The notes: generated from the sequence alone by a model not told the origin. A DNA stretch of 64,000 nucleotides from Algoriphagus sediminis (GCF_030403435.1 NZ_JAUEPH010000005.1:348667-412666); one strand, 5' to 3'. Numbered from the stretch's first letter, positions 17,869-27,870 are shown. Program-made: numbers and translations.

Positions 17869-20800
17869 TCAGATGATTTTGTAATTTATTTCAGGTATTT
17901 CATCCAGAACTTTGATGAAACTGGAGGTTGGATCGATATTCACCGTTTTCGAGAAAAGTTGAAGTGAAATATTCTCTTTCTTATCGATAACCTCAAAATA
18001 AAGCTTTGCCTTTCCTGGGTTCTGTGAGGTTAAACTGTGCAGGTCTTCCATGAGATCATAGGTAAGGTGATCCAGATCTATAGATAAGCGGACTCCTTTG
18101 ACCATCATTTCTTTCACCTCGTTCAACAAATTAATTTTGTTGATTTTGAATTCATATTCGTTCTCCTTCCACCGATTTTGCTGAACCTTTCCTTGAATGA
18201 ATAGAAACCAGCCTGTCATAAAATACTCTTTGAATTTGATGTAGTCTTCACCGAAAAGATAGAAAGTGTGTGAACCTGCATAATCCTCCATGGTGAGTGT
18301 GCCAAAAGGGTTCCCTTTTTTAGTCGTCCTATGGGCAAAAGAAGCCACGGAGCCTGCAAGCCTCAATTCACCCCTTGACTTCAAAAGTTCAGCATCACTA
18401 AGGTCCGGCATTTTAGCATTCGTGAAATTTTCAATTTCGAGCTTGTATTGATCCAGAGGATGCCCAGAAATGTAAAGTCCCACAACTTCCTTTTCGATGT
18501 TCAATTGCTGCAGCTGTGAAAACGGCTCCATTTCAGGAATTGAAGGCAGGGGAATTTCCATGCCACCTGACCCCCCGCCAAAGAGGCTAACCTGAGCCGA
18601 ATCTTCCTCCTGCTGGACCTTCTGGGCATACTTCACTGCTTTTTCAATTAGAGTTGCTTCTCCCTCCACAGATTCGAGATACTGTCTTCTATGAAACTCA
18701 GGGAAGCAATCGAAAGCACCAGCCATGGCTAGAGCTTCCATGGTTTTTTTGTTTAAGGCTTTAGAGTTTACCCGCTTCGCAAAGTCAAAGATATTTTTGA
18801 AAGGGCCATTGGCTTCCCTTTCCTCAATGATGGATTGAACAGCCGCGGAGCCAGCACCTTTTATGGCTGCCATTCCAAATCGAATCTCTCCTGCCTGATT
18901 CACCGTGAATCCACTTTTGGATTCATTGACATCAGGACCCAAAACAGGAATGTTACCTCGTTTGCATTCCTCCATAAAGAAGGTGACCTGAGTAATGTCA
19001 TTCATGTTATTAGACAGGACAGAAGCAAGGTATTCTGCTGGATAGTGTGCCTTGAGGTAGGCCGTTTGATAAGCCACCCAAGCATAGCAGGTGGAGTGGG
19101 ATTTATTGAAGGCATAGGAGGCAAAAGCTTCCCAGTCCACCCAGATTTTTTCTAGTTTTTTGGGATCATGACCTTTCGCACTTGCCTGCTCAATGAATTT
19201 TGGCTTCATCTTATCCAGGACATCCTTTTGCTTTTTACCCATGGCTTTTCGAAGAACATCCGCTTCACCTTTGGTGAAATCTGCCAGTTTCTGGGAAAGT
19301 AGCATCACCTGCTCCTGATACACCGTAATCCCGTAGGTTTCCTCCAGGTACTCCTTCATGTCATCGAGATCATAAGTGATCTCCTTTTTCCCGTGTTTTC
19401 TATCGATGAACTCAGGGATGTAAGCAAGAGGACCCGGCCTATACAGGGCATTCATGGCTATCAAATCAGCAAATGCCGTAGGTTTAAGCTCCCGCATGTA
19501 CTTTTGCATCCCGGCAGATTCATATTGGAATATGCCAACAGTCTCCCCTCGCTGGAAAAGTTCGTAGGTCTTTTGATCATCGATAGGAAATGCATCGGGA
19601 TCCAGTTCTATGCCATGACGCTCTTTCACGATTTTGCAAGCGTCTTTGATCAGAGTTAATGTTTTAAGCCCCAGGAAGTCCATTTTGAGCAATCCAGCAG
19701 ATTCTACAACTGAGTTGTCAAACTGAGTGCAGACCATCTCCGAGTCTTTCGCTAAGGCCACAGGGACGAAATTCGTTATGTCATCAGGTGTGATGATCAC
19801 TCCACAGGCATGAATTCCCGTATTCCTGACAGAACCCTCCAGTACGGTGGCTTGGTTGACCGTTTTGGCGGACTCATCCTGTCCTTTGGAGATCTTTAAT
19901 AATTCTTCTGCTTTTTGGATCAGTTCACCTTGATTTTTTAGCTTTTCAGCCAAAGCTTTTTTGTCGCTGGCCAGATCAAATAGCTTTTTGAGTTTGATGT
20001 CAGGAACCAAATTCGCTAATCTACCTGCTTCAGCTAAAGGCAAATTCAATACTCTAGCCGTATCCCGAATGGCTGATTTTGCGGCCATGGTACCGTAAGT
20101 GATGATCTGAGCAACCTGATTTGAACCATATTTCTTGATCACATAATCAATAACCTTTCCGCGCCCTTCATCATCAAAGTCGATATCAATATCAGGTAGG
20201 GAGACCCGGTCTGGATTTAGGAATCTTTCAAAAAGTAGGTCGTATTCGATGGGGTCTACATTCGTGATGCCAATACAATATGCCACTGCAGAACCAGCTG
20301 CGGAACCTCTTCCTGGCCCCACAGAAACTCCCATGTCTCTGGCCGCTCGGGTGAAATCCTGAACGATCAAAAAGTAGCCCGGATAACCTGTATTTTCAAT
20401 AGTGGCTAATTCGAAATCCAGTCGTTCCTGAATTTCAGGGGTGATTTCTCCGTAGCGTTCTTTGGCACCCTCATAAGTTAAATGCCTTAAGTAAGCGTTT
20501 TCTCCCCTTTTGCCTCCATCCTGAGCATCTTCTTCATGGATGAACTCATCAGGAATCCCAAACTTTGGAAGGAGAACTTCTCTGGAGAGTTTATAAGGCT
20601 CGATCTTATCCACGATTTCCTGAGTGCATTCTATGGCTTCAGGCAGATCTGCGAAAAGTTTCTTCATCTCTTCAGGAGATTTTAGATAGAATTCGTCATT
20701 TGGGAGTCCATATCTAAATTCACGGCCTCTTTTGCCTATGTATTTTTTTGGCTTTTCTACCAATTCTCCATCCTTCACACAGATCAGAATGTCGTGCGCT

Positions 20801-22152
20801 TTTGCATCAGCCTTGTCATTGTAATAAGAATTATTTGCTGCGAAATATTTCACTTCATGCTTCTTGGCAAACTCCAGAAGAACTTCATTTACTTTTTCTT
20901 CTTCAGGAATTCCATGCCGGCAAAGCTCCACATAAAAGTCTTCTCCAAACTGCTCTTTCCACCAAAGAAAGGCTTCCTCAGCCTGAGTTTCTCCCACATT
21001 CAAAATCAAAAATGGGACTTCGCCCCAAAGTCCTCCAGTTGTTGCTATTATGTCTTCCTTGTATTGAGCGAGTATTTCCTTATCAATTCTAGGGACATAA
21101 TAAAAGCCTTCGATATTGGCGTATGAGGCTAGTTTGGCAAGATTATGATAGCCTTTCTTATTTTTTGCCAGGAGCACAGTTTGGTAGCCGTCATCCTTGT
21201 TTGACTTGTTTTTTCGATCGCGACAAAGATTAAATTCACAACCAACAATTGGTTTGATATCCTGATCCATGGCTGCTTTTACAAAATGAAAAGCTCCCAT
21301 CATGTTACCATGATCAGTCATGGCGATGGCTGGCATTCCCTGTTCTTTTACCTTAGAAATCAAAGCCGGAATTTCGGAAGTCGCCTGCAGCACTGAATAC
21401 TGGGTATGGACATGCAGATGGCTAAAGTGCACATCACTCAATTCCGAAATGTCTGCCTTACCTGCCTGCTTTAGAATGTCCTCTGCTTCCTTTTTGATGT
21501 CAGAAGCTTGTGCAAAATTTGCTTCTTCTAGCTCAGGGGCTTCGTAGATTACCTCAGATACTTTTATTCCTGCTTCCGGTTTTTGAACTCCCTGCGCGAT
21601 TAGTCCGAAGAAGCATTTTGCCGTGGCATCCACATCGTATGCCGCATCGTGTGCATCCTCAAATCCCTTTCCGAAAAGCTTTTGATGGAGCTCGGTCAGT
21701 GTGGGCCACTTATATTTCCCACCTCTACCACCAGGAATAGCACAGAAATCTGTAGAAATATCCTTGGTATCCAGCTGAGTGGCGGTGAGTGGCATAGTGG
21801 CCTCAGCTCGATGGTACTCACAGCCGACCACATTCACGTCAAACTCCACATTATGCCCAACCAGATATTTGCTCTTTTTTACATCACCTTCAAAAATTCC
21901 TAAGACTTGCTTTAGGTCATGGCCTTCAGCCAAAGCTCTTTTGGTAGAAATCCCATGGACCTTTTCAGCATTATATGGAATAGTGAATCCCTCAGGGCGA
22001 ATTATGTAATTATGATTCGAGATTAAATTCCCTTTTTCGTCATGAAGCTGCCAGGCCAACTGCACCAGTCTTGGCCAGTTGTCCAGATCAGTCATAGGGG
22101 CATTATAATCGCGTGGAAGACCCGTGGTCTCCGTATCAAAAATTAAATACAT
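17869..22152 (-). CDS. dnaE: DNA polymerase III alpha subunit with fused 3'-5' exonuclease
   Basis: Replicative polymerase, 1427 aa, about 200-250 aa longer than ordinary DnaE because of an N-terminal DEDD exonuclease. Exo motifs: DTET (Asp6, Glu8), HNVEFD (Asp105) and HDAAYD (His168, Asp173). The PHP domain begins at HLHVHT (245-250). The polymerase core has GPGRGSAAGS (612-621) and PDIDIDFDD with catalytic Asp656 and Asp658. Helix-hairpin and OB-fold regions follow (OB about 1240-1330). This places proofreading in cis, in place of or in addition to a separate epsilon subunit. It is not PolC, whose exonuclease is inserted in the PHP domain. Flanked by 118-122 bp gaps, so likely its own transcript. 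Confidence 0.95.
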   Translation of the reverse strand: MYLIFDTETTGLPRDYNAPMTDLDNWPRLVQLAWQLHDEKGNLISNHNYIIRPEGFTIPYNAEKVHGISTKRALAEGHDLKQVLGIFEGDVKKSKYLVGHNVEFDVNVVGCEYHRAEATMPLTATQLDTKDISTDFCAIPGGRGGKYKWPTLTELHQKLFGKGFEDAHDAAYDVDATAKCFFGLIAQGVQKPEAGIKVSEVIYEAPELEEANFAQASDIKKEAEDILKQAGKADISELSDVHFSHLHVHTQYSVLQATSEIPALISKVKEQGMPAIAMTDHGNMMGAFHFVKAAMDQDIKPIVGCEFNLCRDRKNKSNKDDGYQTVLLAKNKKGYHNLAKLASYANIEGFYYVPRIDKEILAQYKEDIIATTGGLWGEVPFLILNVGETQAEEAFLWWKEQFGEDFYVELCRHGIPEEEKVNEVLLEFAKKHEVKYFAANNSYYNDKADAKAHDILICVKDGELVEKPKKYIGKRGREFRYGLPNDEFYLKSPEEMKKLFADLPEAIECTQEIVDKIEPYKLSREVLLPKFGIPDEFIHEEDAQDGGKRGENAYLRHLTYEGAKERYGEITPEIQERLDFELATIENTGYPGYFLIVQDFTRAARDMGVSVGPGRGSAAGSAVAYCIGITNVDPIEYDLLFERFLNPDRVSLPDIDIDFDDEGRGKVIDYVIKKYGSNQVAQIITYGTMAAKSAIRDTARVLNLPLAEAGRLANLVPDIKLKKLFDLASDKKALAEKLKNQGELIQKAEELLKISKGQDESAKTVNQATVLEGSVRNTGIHACGVIITPDDITNFVPVALAKDSEMVCTQFDNSVVESAGLLKMDFLGLKTLTLIKDACKIVKERHGIELDPDAFPIDDQKTYELFQRGETVGIFQYESAGMQKYMRELKPTAFADLIAMNALYRPGPLAYIPEFIDRKHGKKEITYDLDDMKEYLEETYGITVYQEQVMLLSQKLADFTKGEADVLRKAMGKKQKDVLDKMKPKFIEQASAKGHDPKKLEKIWVDWEAFASYAFNKSHSTCYAWVAYQTAYLKAHYPAEYLASVLSNNMNDITQVTFFMEECKRGNIPVLGPDVNESKSGFTVNQAGEIRFGMAAIKGAGSAAVQSIIEEREANGPFKNIFDFAKRVNSKALNKKTMEALAMAGAFDCFPEFHRRQYLESVEGEATLIEKAVKYAQKVQQEEDSAQVSLFGGGSGGMEIPLPSIPEMEPFSQLQQLNIEKEVVGLYISGHPLDQYKLEIENFTNAKMPDLSDAELLKSRGELRLAGSVASFAHRTTKKGNPFGTLTMEDYAGSHTFYLFGEDYIKFKEYFMTGWFLFIQGKVQQNRWKENEYEFKINKINLLNEVKEMMVKGVRLSIDLDHLTYDLMEDLHSLTSQNPGKAKLYFEVIDKKENISLQLFSKTVNIDPTSSFIKVLDEIPEINYKII

Positions 22153-22274
22153 ACAGCTTAAGGAATTGAATCTTCAAATTAGGATTAATGACTCAATCCT
22201 ACCAGTGTTCACGGTGCAAATTGTCGCGAAAAGAGTGAAATTTTCTGAAGTTAAAAGAGTATTGAAAAATGCCT

Positions 22275-22913
22275 TTATCGTTTATCTTCCCAAGGGACAT
22301 AAACCACCTTTTTGGTCTCAAAAAAATCTTCCTTGAAATAGTCTTCCAAATGGTAAGTGACATACGATTTTCCGATTTCTTCCATCTCCTCATCCACTTC
22401 GCCACCCTTTAGATAAAGAATTCCATTTTGGAACTCATTGAAGTCCTCTCTTTTAATTTTACCTTTTACCCAAGGGTAAAAATTAGCCATTCGGGTCACG
22501 GCACGGCTGACCACAAAATCATACTTTCGGACCAAGCTTTCTGCGCGCGTTTGCTGAGCTTCTACATTGCTGAGCTTTAGGGATTTGGCCACATCTTTCA
22601 CCACGGTGATTTTCTTACCAATAGAATCTACCAGATGAAAATGGGTGTCAGGGAAAAGAATGGCTAGGGGAACACCAGGAAAACCTCCGCCAGTTCCGAT
22701 GTCAAGAATCTTAGTCCCGGGTTGGAAGCTAGTGACCTTAGCGATTCCTAAAGAATGGAGGACATGTCGAACATAGAATTGATCAAAATCCTTTCGGCTG
22801 ATCACATTTATTTTCGAATTCCAATCACCATATAGCTCACCTAACCTTTCAAACTGGCTGTATTGATGATCTGTGATCTTGGGAAAGTAGTGTTTGATAA
22901 TCTCAGCAGGCAT
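22275..22913 (-). CDS. rsmG: 16S rRNA (guanine527-N7)-methyltransferase
   Basis: SAM-dependent methyltransferase that modifies G527 of 16S rRNA. 212 aa, usual length. The SAM-binding motif ILDIGTGGGFPGVPLA and the following RAESL and VVSRAV segments are typical of RsmG/GidB. It starts 3 bp after the sigma factor gene, so the two are co-transcribed. Confidence 0.94.
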   Translation of the reverse strand: MPAEIIKHYFPKITDHQYSQFERLGELYGDWNSKINVISRKDFDQFYVRHVLHSLGIAKVTSFQPGTKILDIGTGGGFPGVPLAILFPDTHFHLVDSIGKKITVVKDVAKSLKLSNVEAQQTRAESLVRKYDFVVSRAVTRMANFYPWVKGKIKREDFNEFQNGILYLKGGEVDEEMEEIGKSYVTYHLEDYFKEDFFETKKVVYVPWEDKR

Positions 22914-22916
22914 CGC

Positions 22917-23528
22917 TTAGATGTGTTTTTTCTTACCCTCTGCGATTTCGAAAAGAAGTTCTCTGGAACGGTGAAGTTGTGCTTTTACCGTCCCCAGGGG
23001 CTTCTCTAATTCCTTGGCGATTTCTTCATAAGAAAGCTCATCAAAGTATCTAAGTTTTACCAATTTTCGATATTTGGCTGGAAGCTTATCCACGAAGATT
23101 CTTACCATTTCGATCCGCTGAGTTTTGATGAACTCATCCTGAGGATTACGATCATCGTCCTCTACGTCAATAGTCACCGGGTTTCCACCATCATCAGTCA
23201 TGGTCGTATTTAGACTCATGGTTTTGAGTTTTTTCTTACGAATAAAATCGATGGTGTTGTTTGTGGCAATTCTGAAAAGCCAAGTGGAAAAGGTATAGTC
23301 TTTTTTGAAGCGATGAAGGTTTTTAAAAGCTTTGGCGAAAGCCTCCATAGTCAAATCTTCTGCATCATCTGCATCGCGAATCATCTTGAGTATCATGAAG
23401 TACACCGCTTTTTTGTAGCGCTTCATAAGCAGGGCATAGGCTTGCTGATCCTGCTCATCTACAGCTTGATCAATCAAAGCGAAATCCTGTAAGGCTTTCT
23501 TAGAAAATTCGCGTTTGTTCAATTCCAT
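22917..23528 (-). CDS. ECF-type RNA polymerase sigma factor
   Basis: Sigma-70 family factor of 203 aa with only regions 2 and 4. Region 2 contains DAEDLTMEAFAKAF and TFSTWLFRIATNNTIDFIRKKK; region 4 contains the helix-turn-helix LSYEEIAKELEKPLGTVKAQLHRSR. The acidic linker between them (about 105-125) is longer than usual. No anti-sigma factor is adjacent, so regulation may be by expression level or a distant partner. It overlaps the upstream glycosyltransferase gene by 10 bp and leads into rsmG. Confidence 0.9.
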   Translation of the reverse strand: MELNKREFSKKALQDFALIDQAVDEQDQQAYALLMKRYKKAVYFMILKMIRDADDAEDLTMEAFAKAFKNLHRFKKDYTFSTWLFRIATNNTIDFIRKKKLKTMSLNTTMTDDGGNPVTIDVEDDDRNPQDEFIKTQRIEMVRIFVDKLPAKYRKLVKLRYFDELSYEEIAKELEKPLGTVKAQLHRSRELLFEIAEGKKKHI

Positions 23529-24658
23529 TTAACAGTTTTTGCCTGATGGGAAATAGCTCCTAAAATCCAAAAGTAACCCAAATACAGAAAATCATGTAAC
23601 CAGGTAAGTTTGAATGAACCATAACCCTGAACCTTCTTAGCGGCTTGCTTAAAGAGAAGGGAAAGGAGAAGGGTTCTAATAAGAATAATACCGTAAACAA
23701 CGAAAAATTGTTCCCAATTCTGATTTATCCCTGAATAAATCAACAATCCTATGCCTCCAATCCAGAATAAAGCATGGGAAAGGGTATACATTCCAATTTT
23801 TCTTTTGTCCTTAAACTTGTAATATTTTCCTATGTGTAGGTGTCGTTTTTTTTGAACCAAGTAGGATTTTGTATTGGTTTTTGGTTGAGATAGGGTAATG
23901 GAATTCGGATGAATTACCACTTCTGCATTTCTTGAATTCGCATACTTATTCACGAATAGATCATCATCTCCTCCCTCTAAATGCCAAATGTCTTTGAATG
24001 CCTTGACCTTCATAAAGTGGTCTTTGCGGTAGCAGAGATTTCTACCTACGCCCATAAAGGGAGCTTTCCATAACCCAAAGGACAGATAGTACAAGGCTGT
24101 CAAGAGGGTTTCGAATTGGATCCAACTATTTAGAAAGCCAGACTTCTGTTCATACCCTGAATAGCCAATGGAGTAGATTTTACCTCTTTCGCGAACAGGT
24201 TCTGTCATCAGGCGTATCCAATCCTTGCTAACTGGCACACAGTCCGCATCCGTGAGTAAGATTATATCATTTGATGAAACCTTGATCCCAAGGGTAAGTG
24301 CATACTTTTTTGAGGTGACGTGATCAGGTGTATAATCCACCGTGACCGTTCTGAGCCTTGGATAAATATTCAGCATATCCTGAAGAAGTTCATGCGTTCC
24401 GTCAGTGGAACGATCATCGATAATCAGAACTTCAAAGTCTTTATAATCTTGTTTGAAAAGCTCTGGTATCAGAGTTTGCAGCCTTTCTTTTTCATTTCGA
24501 GCTGCAATAGCTACCGTAACACTTTCAAGCTTCTCGGGTGAGGTCTCTTTTCTATTTCGGTGTGAGAAAGTAAGGAGCCGGCCAAAAATAAAAATCAGAT
24601 ATATCATCTGAATGCTTAATCCCAATCCAAATAATACGAGAAGTAAAAATAGCTCCAT
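23519..24658 (-). CDS. Membrane glycosyltransferase, family 2
   Basis: 379 aa with an N-terminal membrane helix (about 3-28), a cytosolic GT-A domain, and about three C-terminal helices (about 290-370). Catalytic features: AARNEKER, DDRSTDG (about 81-87), the metal-binding DAD in LTDADCVP, GGDDDLF for the base, and QKKRHLH in the position of the QxxRW motif. It likely builds a surface glycan or glycolipid; donor and acceptor are unknown. First gene of a GT2-sigma-rsmG operon. Confidence 0.85.
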   Translation of the reverse strand: MELFLLLVLFGLGLSIQMIYLIFIFGRLLTFSHRNRKETSPEKLESVTVAIAARNEKERLQTLIPELFKQDYKDFEVLIIDDRSTDGTHELLQDMLNIYPRLRTVTVDYTPDHVTSKKYALTLGIKVSSNDIILLTDADCVPVSKDWIRLMTEPVRERGKIYSIGYSGYEQKSGFLNSWIQFETLLTALYYLSFGLWKAPFMGVGRNLCYRKDHFMKVKAFKDIWHLEGGDDDLFVNKYANSRNAEVVIHPNSITLSQPKTNTKSYLVQKKRHLHIGKYYKFKDKRKIGMYTLSHALFWIGGIGLLIYSGINQNWEQFFVVYGIILIRTLLLSLLFKQAAKKVQGYGSFKLTWLHDFLYLGYFWILGAISHQAKTVKWN

Positions 24659-24674
24659 AGTCCGCTTAGCTGCG

Positions 24675-24682
24675 CAAATATA
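24675..24682 (-). promoter_or_regulatory. Putative -7 promoter element for GT2-sigma-rsmG
   Basis: Minus strand TATATTTG, exact TAnnTTTG match, 16 nt upstream of the glycosyltransferase ATG, within the 92-bp divergent gap to tgt. Confidence 0.48.
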
Positions 24683-24750
24683 AAATCAATTCGAGCACCT
24701 GTTTAAGAATAAGCATTTATTTTTGTGTCAGCTATTATTAGCCATCAAAC

Positions 24751-25881
24751 ATGAAGTTCACCCTATTACATTCAGACCCGAAATCTAAAGCCCGGGCAGG
24801 CTCAGTCACTACAGATCATGGCGAAATTCAAACTCCCATTTTTATGCCTGTTGGGACCGCAGGTACGGTCAAAGCGGTTCATCAGAGAGAGCTGAAGGAG
24901 GATGTGGAAGCTCAAATCATTCTGGGGAATACCTATCATTTGTATTTAAGGCCTGGATTAGAGATTCTGGAAAAGGCTGGAGGCCTTCACAAATTTAATG
25001 GTTGGGATAGGCCAATCTTAACTGATAGTGGTGGATATCAGGTGTTTTCTCTGGCAGGAACAAGGAAAATTAATGAGGAAGGAGTGGTGTTCAAGTCTCA
25101 TATTGATGGCTCTAAACATCAATTCACACCAGAGAATGTAATGGATATTCAGCGCAGTATCGGTGCTGATATCATCATGGCTTTTGATGAATGTACGCCT
25201 TATCCCTGCGAATTTGGCTATGCCAGAAAGTCTATGGAAATGACACATCGCTGGCTAAAAAGATGTATAGATCGTTTTGATTCCACGGAGGGCAAGTACG
25301 GTTATCACCAAAGTCTTTTTCCGATTGTGCAGGGAAGTGTGTATCCGGATTTAAGGAAACAATCTGCTGAGTTTATTGCATCATGTGATCGAGAAGGAAA
25401 TGCAATTGGGGGTCTCTCTGTAGGGGAGCCAGCTGAAATGATGTATGAGATGACCGAGCAGGTTACTGATATTTTGCCTTCGGCAAAGCCCAGATACCTA
25501 ATGGGGGTGGGGACTCCTGCAAACATCTTGGAATGTATCGCCTTAGGAGTGGATATGTTTGACTGTGTGATGCCTACCAGAAACGCCAGAAATGGTATGC
25601 TTTTTACTTCCGAAGGAATCCTAAATATGAGAAATGAAAAGTGGAAGGATGACTTTAGCCCCATAGACCCGACAATTGGAGGATACGTGAGCACCTTTTA
25701 TTCTAAGGCATATTTGCGTCATTTAACAATTAGCAAGGAGATTTTAGCTGCCCAGATAGCAAGTATACATAACCTAAGTTTTTATCTTTGGTTAGTGAAA
25801 GAAGCCAGAAAGCATATCATTGAAGGCGATTTTAGCGTATGGAAAGACCAGATGGTCAAAAAAGTGAGCACTAGGCTGTAA
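24751..25881 (+). CDS. tgt: tRNA-guanine transglycosylase (queuosine pathway)
   Basis: Exchanges G34 of GUN tRNAs for the queuine precursor preQ1. 376 aa, full length. Catalytic and specificity motifs are intact: DSGGYQVFSL, MAFDECTPYP, GGLSVGEP and the nucleophile region DCVMPTRNARNG. The zinc site is not: the usual CxCxxC before YSxAYLxHL is replaced by Ile/Gly/Ser in IGGYVSTFYSKAYLRHL, although the distal His in SIHNL is kept. From memory, flavobacterial Tgt proteins share this loss, so it is probably a lineage trait and not decay. Its stop overlaps the next start by 1 bp. Confidence 0.95.
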   Translation: MKFTLLHSDPKSKARAGSVTTDHGEIQTPIFMPVGTAGTVKAVHQRELKEDVEAQIILGNTYHLYLRPGLEILEKAGGLHKFNGWDRPILTDSGGYQVFSLAGTRKINEEGVVFKSHIDGSKHQFTPENVMDIQRSIGADIIMAFDECTPYPCEFGYARKSMEMTHRWLKRCIDRFDSTEGKYGYHQSLFPIVQGSVYPDLRKQSAEFIASCDREGNAIGGLSVGEPAEMMYEMTEQVTDILPSAKPRYLMGVGTPANILECIALGVDMFDCVMPTRNARNGMLFTSEGILNMRNEKWKDDFSPIDPTIGGYVSTFYSKAYLRHLTISKEILAAQIASIHNLSFYLWLVKEARKHIIEGDFSVWKDQMVKKVSTRL

Positions 25882-26954
25882 TGAAGCTAATCGATAAACT
25901 CATCATTAAGGATTTTTTAAAGACCTACTTTTTCGTAGTGGTCATGCTGATCCTGATAGTCCTAGTATTGGACTTTACCGAGAAGAATGACTCCTACATC
26001 AGAAATTCTGTTCCCACGATGGAAATTCTTCGGTATATGGGGAATTATGGACTTTATCTGAATAATCTACTTACTCCGATAACAGTTTTTATATCCGTCA
26101 TTTTCATCACTTCAAAGATGGCCGGGAGGACTGAAATCATTGCGATTTTGAGCAGCGGGATCAGCTTTGTGAGATTATTGAGGCCATTTATTTTTGCTGC
26201 TGCTATGATCGGAGCGGTAAGCTTTCTTTTAAATAGCTGGGTTTTACCTGATGCTACGGCAGGAGTCACAGAATTCAAAGCTGTATATCTTGATAAAGGG
26301 AGAGCTGCCTCCGAAAATAATACTCACATTAAAGTAGGAGAAAAATCCTATGTCTACATGAGTCGGTTTTATAAGAGGAGTAACATGGGATACAATTTCA
26401 CTCTTGAGACCATAGACAATGGAGAGTTATTGGCAAGATTATCTTCAGATAGAATTGAGTGGGACACGGCTAAGAATGCTTGGACTCTGCATAATTGGAG
26501 GTTGCGAGAGCTAAATGAAAAAGGGGAAACTTATACCGTGGGTGAAAGCCTTGATACCACTTTGTCCATTTCTCCGGACGATTTCGAATTGCCCTTTAAT
26601 CATCACGAAACCCTAAAACTTCCTGAGCTTAGTCGCCAAATTAAAATTTTAGAAGCTAGAGGGGCGGACAATGTGGATTATTACAAAATCGAGCGATACG
26701 TTAGGTTTATGTCTCCTTTTGCAGCTATCATATTAACGTTTATTGGAGTTATCATGTCGGCAAGGAAAACTAGAGGAGGCTCAGGATTTCAGATAGCCCT
26801 AGGTTTTTTCTTGGCGTTTATTTACATCATTCTTTTTATCCTTTCAAGGACCTTCGCAGAGAATGGCGCCGATAACCCTATCCTCGCAGTTTGGATGCCT
26901 AATATAGTTTTTGCGGTCACAGGTCTAATTCTTTACAAAACCGTTCCTCGATAA
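25881..26954 (+). CDS. LptF/LptG-family (YjgP/YjgQ) permease
   Basis: 357 aa inner-membrane protein of the lipopolysaccharide exporter family. Three helices near the N-terminus (about 13-35, 55-77, 100-122) and three near the C-terminus (about 275-350) bracket a periplasmic beta-rich domain (about 130-265), the layout of LptF and LptG. In the Lpt machine it would pull LPS from the inner membrane with LptB. Which of F or G it represents cannot be decided. Translationally coupled to tgt (TAATG), and followed directly by the EamA transporter gene. Confidence 0.88.
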   Translation: MKLIDKLIIKDFLKTYFFVVVMLILIVLVLDFTEKNDSYIRNSVPTMEILRYMGNYGLYLNNLLTPITVFISVIFITSKMAGRTEIIAILSSGISFVRLLRPFIFAAAMIGAVSFLLNSWVLPDATAGVTEFKAVYLDKGRAASENNTHIKVGEKSYVYMSRFYKRSNMGYNFTLETIDNGELLARLSSDRIEWDTAKNAWTLHNWRLRELNEKGETYTVGESLDTTLSISPDDFELPFNHHETLKLPELSRQIKILEARGADNVDYYKIERYVRFMSPFAAIILTFIGVIMSARKTRGGSGFQIALGFFLAFIYIILFILSRTFAENGADNPILAVWMPNIVFAVTGLILYKTVPR

Positions 26955-27863
26955 ATGAAGGCATCGATCAAGGATTATTTGATGCTTCATTTTATTGTCT
27001 TGATCTGGGGCTTTACGGCGATCTTGGGGTTGCTTATTTCTCTGGAAGCCCTCGAATTAGTATTCTATCGTACATTAATTGCTACCCTTGGAGTGGCGAC
27101 TATTTTTCTTTTCAAAAGACAAAACCTGCTTTTACCCATTCACCAGATGGTTAAAATCACCGCAATTGGTTTTGTGATTTGTGTGCATTGGGTTCTTTTT
27201 TTCTGGTCGGCTCAGGTTTCTACCGCTTCGGTTTGTTTGGCAGGTATGGCCACGACTTCACTATGGACTGCATTTGTGGAGCCGTTATTCAATCGAACAC
27301 GTATTAAATGGTATGAAGTGGCTCTCGGAATCATGGTCATTTCCGGCCTCCTCGTGATTTTCAGTTTTGAATCAGGGTATTGGCTCGGACTAAGTATGGC
27401 CTTGGCTTCAGCTTTTCTGGCAGCAGTTTTCTCTGTGCTCAATGGCAAACTCGCCCCAAATTTTAACCCCTATCAGGTTACCTTTTATGAAATGGCCGGG
27501 GCTTGCCTTTTTTCAGTCCTTTTTATGCCAATCTATGGAAATTACCTAAGTGAAGATGGGTTGAATTTGGTCTGGCAGCGATATGATTGGTTCTGGTTAT
27601 TCCTTTTGGGTGGTGTCTGCACGGTTTACGCTTTTTCTGTTTCGGTGGAATTAATGAAGCGATTATCTGTTTTTTCCATCAACCTAACCATCAACCTGGA
27701 GCCAGTGTATGGGATTATTTTGGCGGTTTTGGTTTTCGGAGAAAGTGAAAAAATGACCCCTCAATTTTATTTGGGCACTGGGATTATTCTAATTAGCGTT
27801 TTGAGCTATCCTGTTTTGAATTATTGGAATCGAAGGAGAAAACCAGTTCGACCATTGGGTTAA
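26955..27863 (+). CDS. DMT-superfamily (EamA) transporter
   Basis: 302 aa with about ten hydrophobic segments in two EamA repeats (about 5-135 and 150-295). Typical motifs are present, such as FYRTLIATLG in the first repeat and INLEPVYGIILAVLVFGE near the end of the second. Drug/metabolite transporter family; substrate not predictable. It starts at the base after the LptF/G-like stop, so it belongs to the tgt operon, and it ends 7 bp from convergent ispE. Confidence 0.88.
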   Translation: MKASIKDYLMLHFIVLIWGFTAILGLLISLEALELVFYRTLIATLGVATIFLFKRQNLLLPIHQMVKITAIGFVICVHWVLFFWSAQVSTASVCLAGMATTSLWTAFVEPLFNRTRIKWYEVALGIMVISGLLVIFSFESGYWLGLSMALASAFLAAVFSVLNGKLAPNFNPYQVTFYEMAGACLFSVLFMPIYGNYLSEDGLNLVWQRYDWFWLFLLGGVCTVYAFSVSVELMKRLSVFSINLTINLEPVYGIILAVLVFGESEKMTPQFYLGTGIILISVLSYPVLNYWNRRRKPVRPLG

Positions 27864-27870
27864 AAGAGTT

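Noticed and set aside
20748..21126. Open frames of 110-114 codons antisense to dnaE
   Set aside because: Low-complexity translations with clustered Cys/His/Phe typical of antisense shadows.
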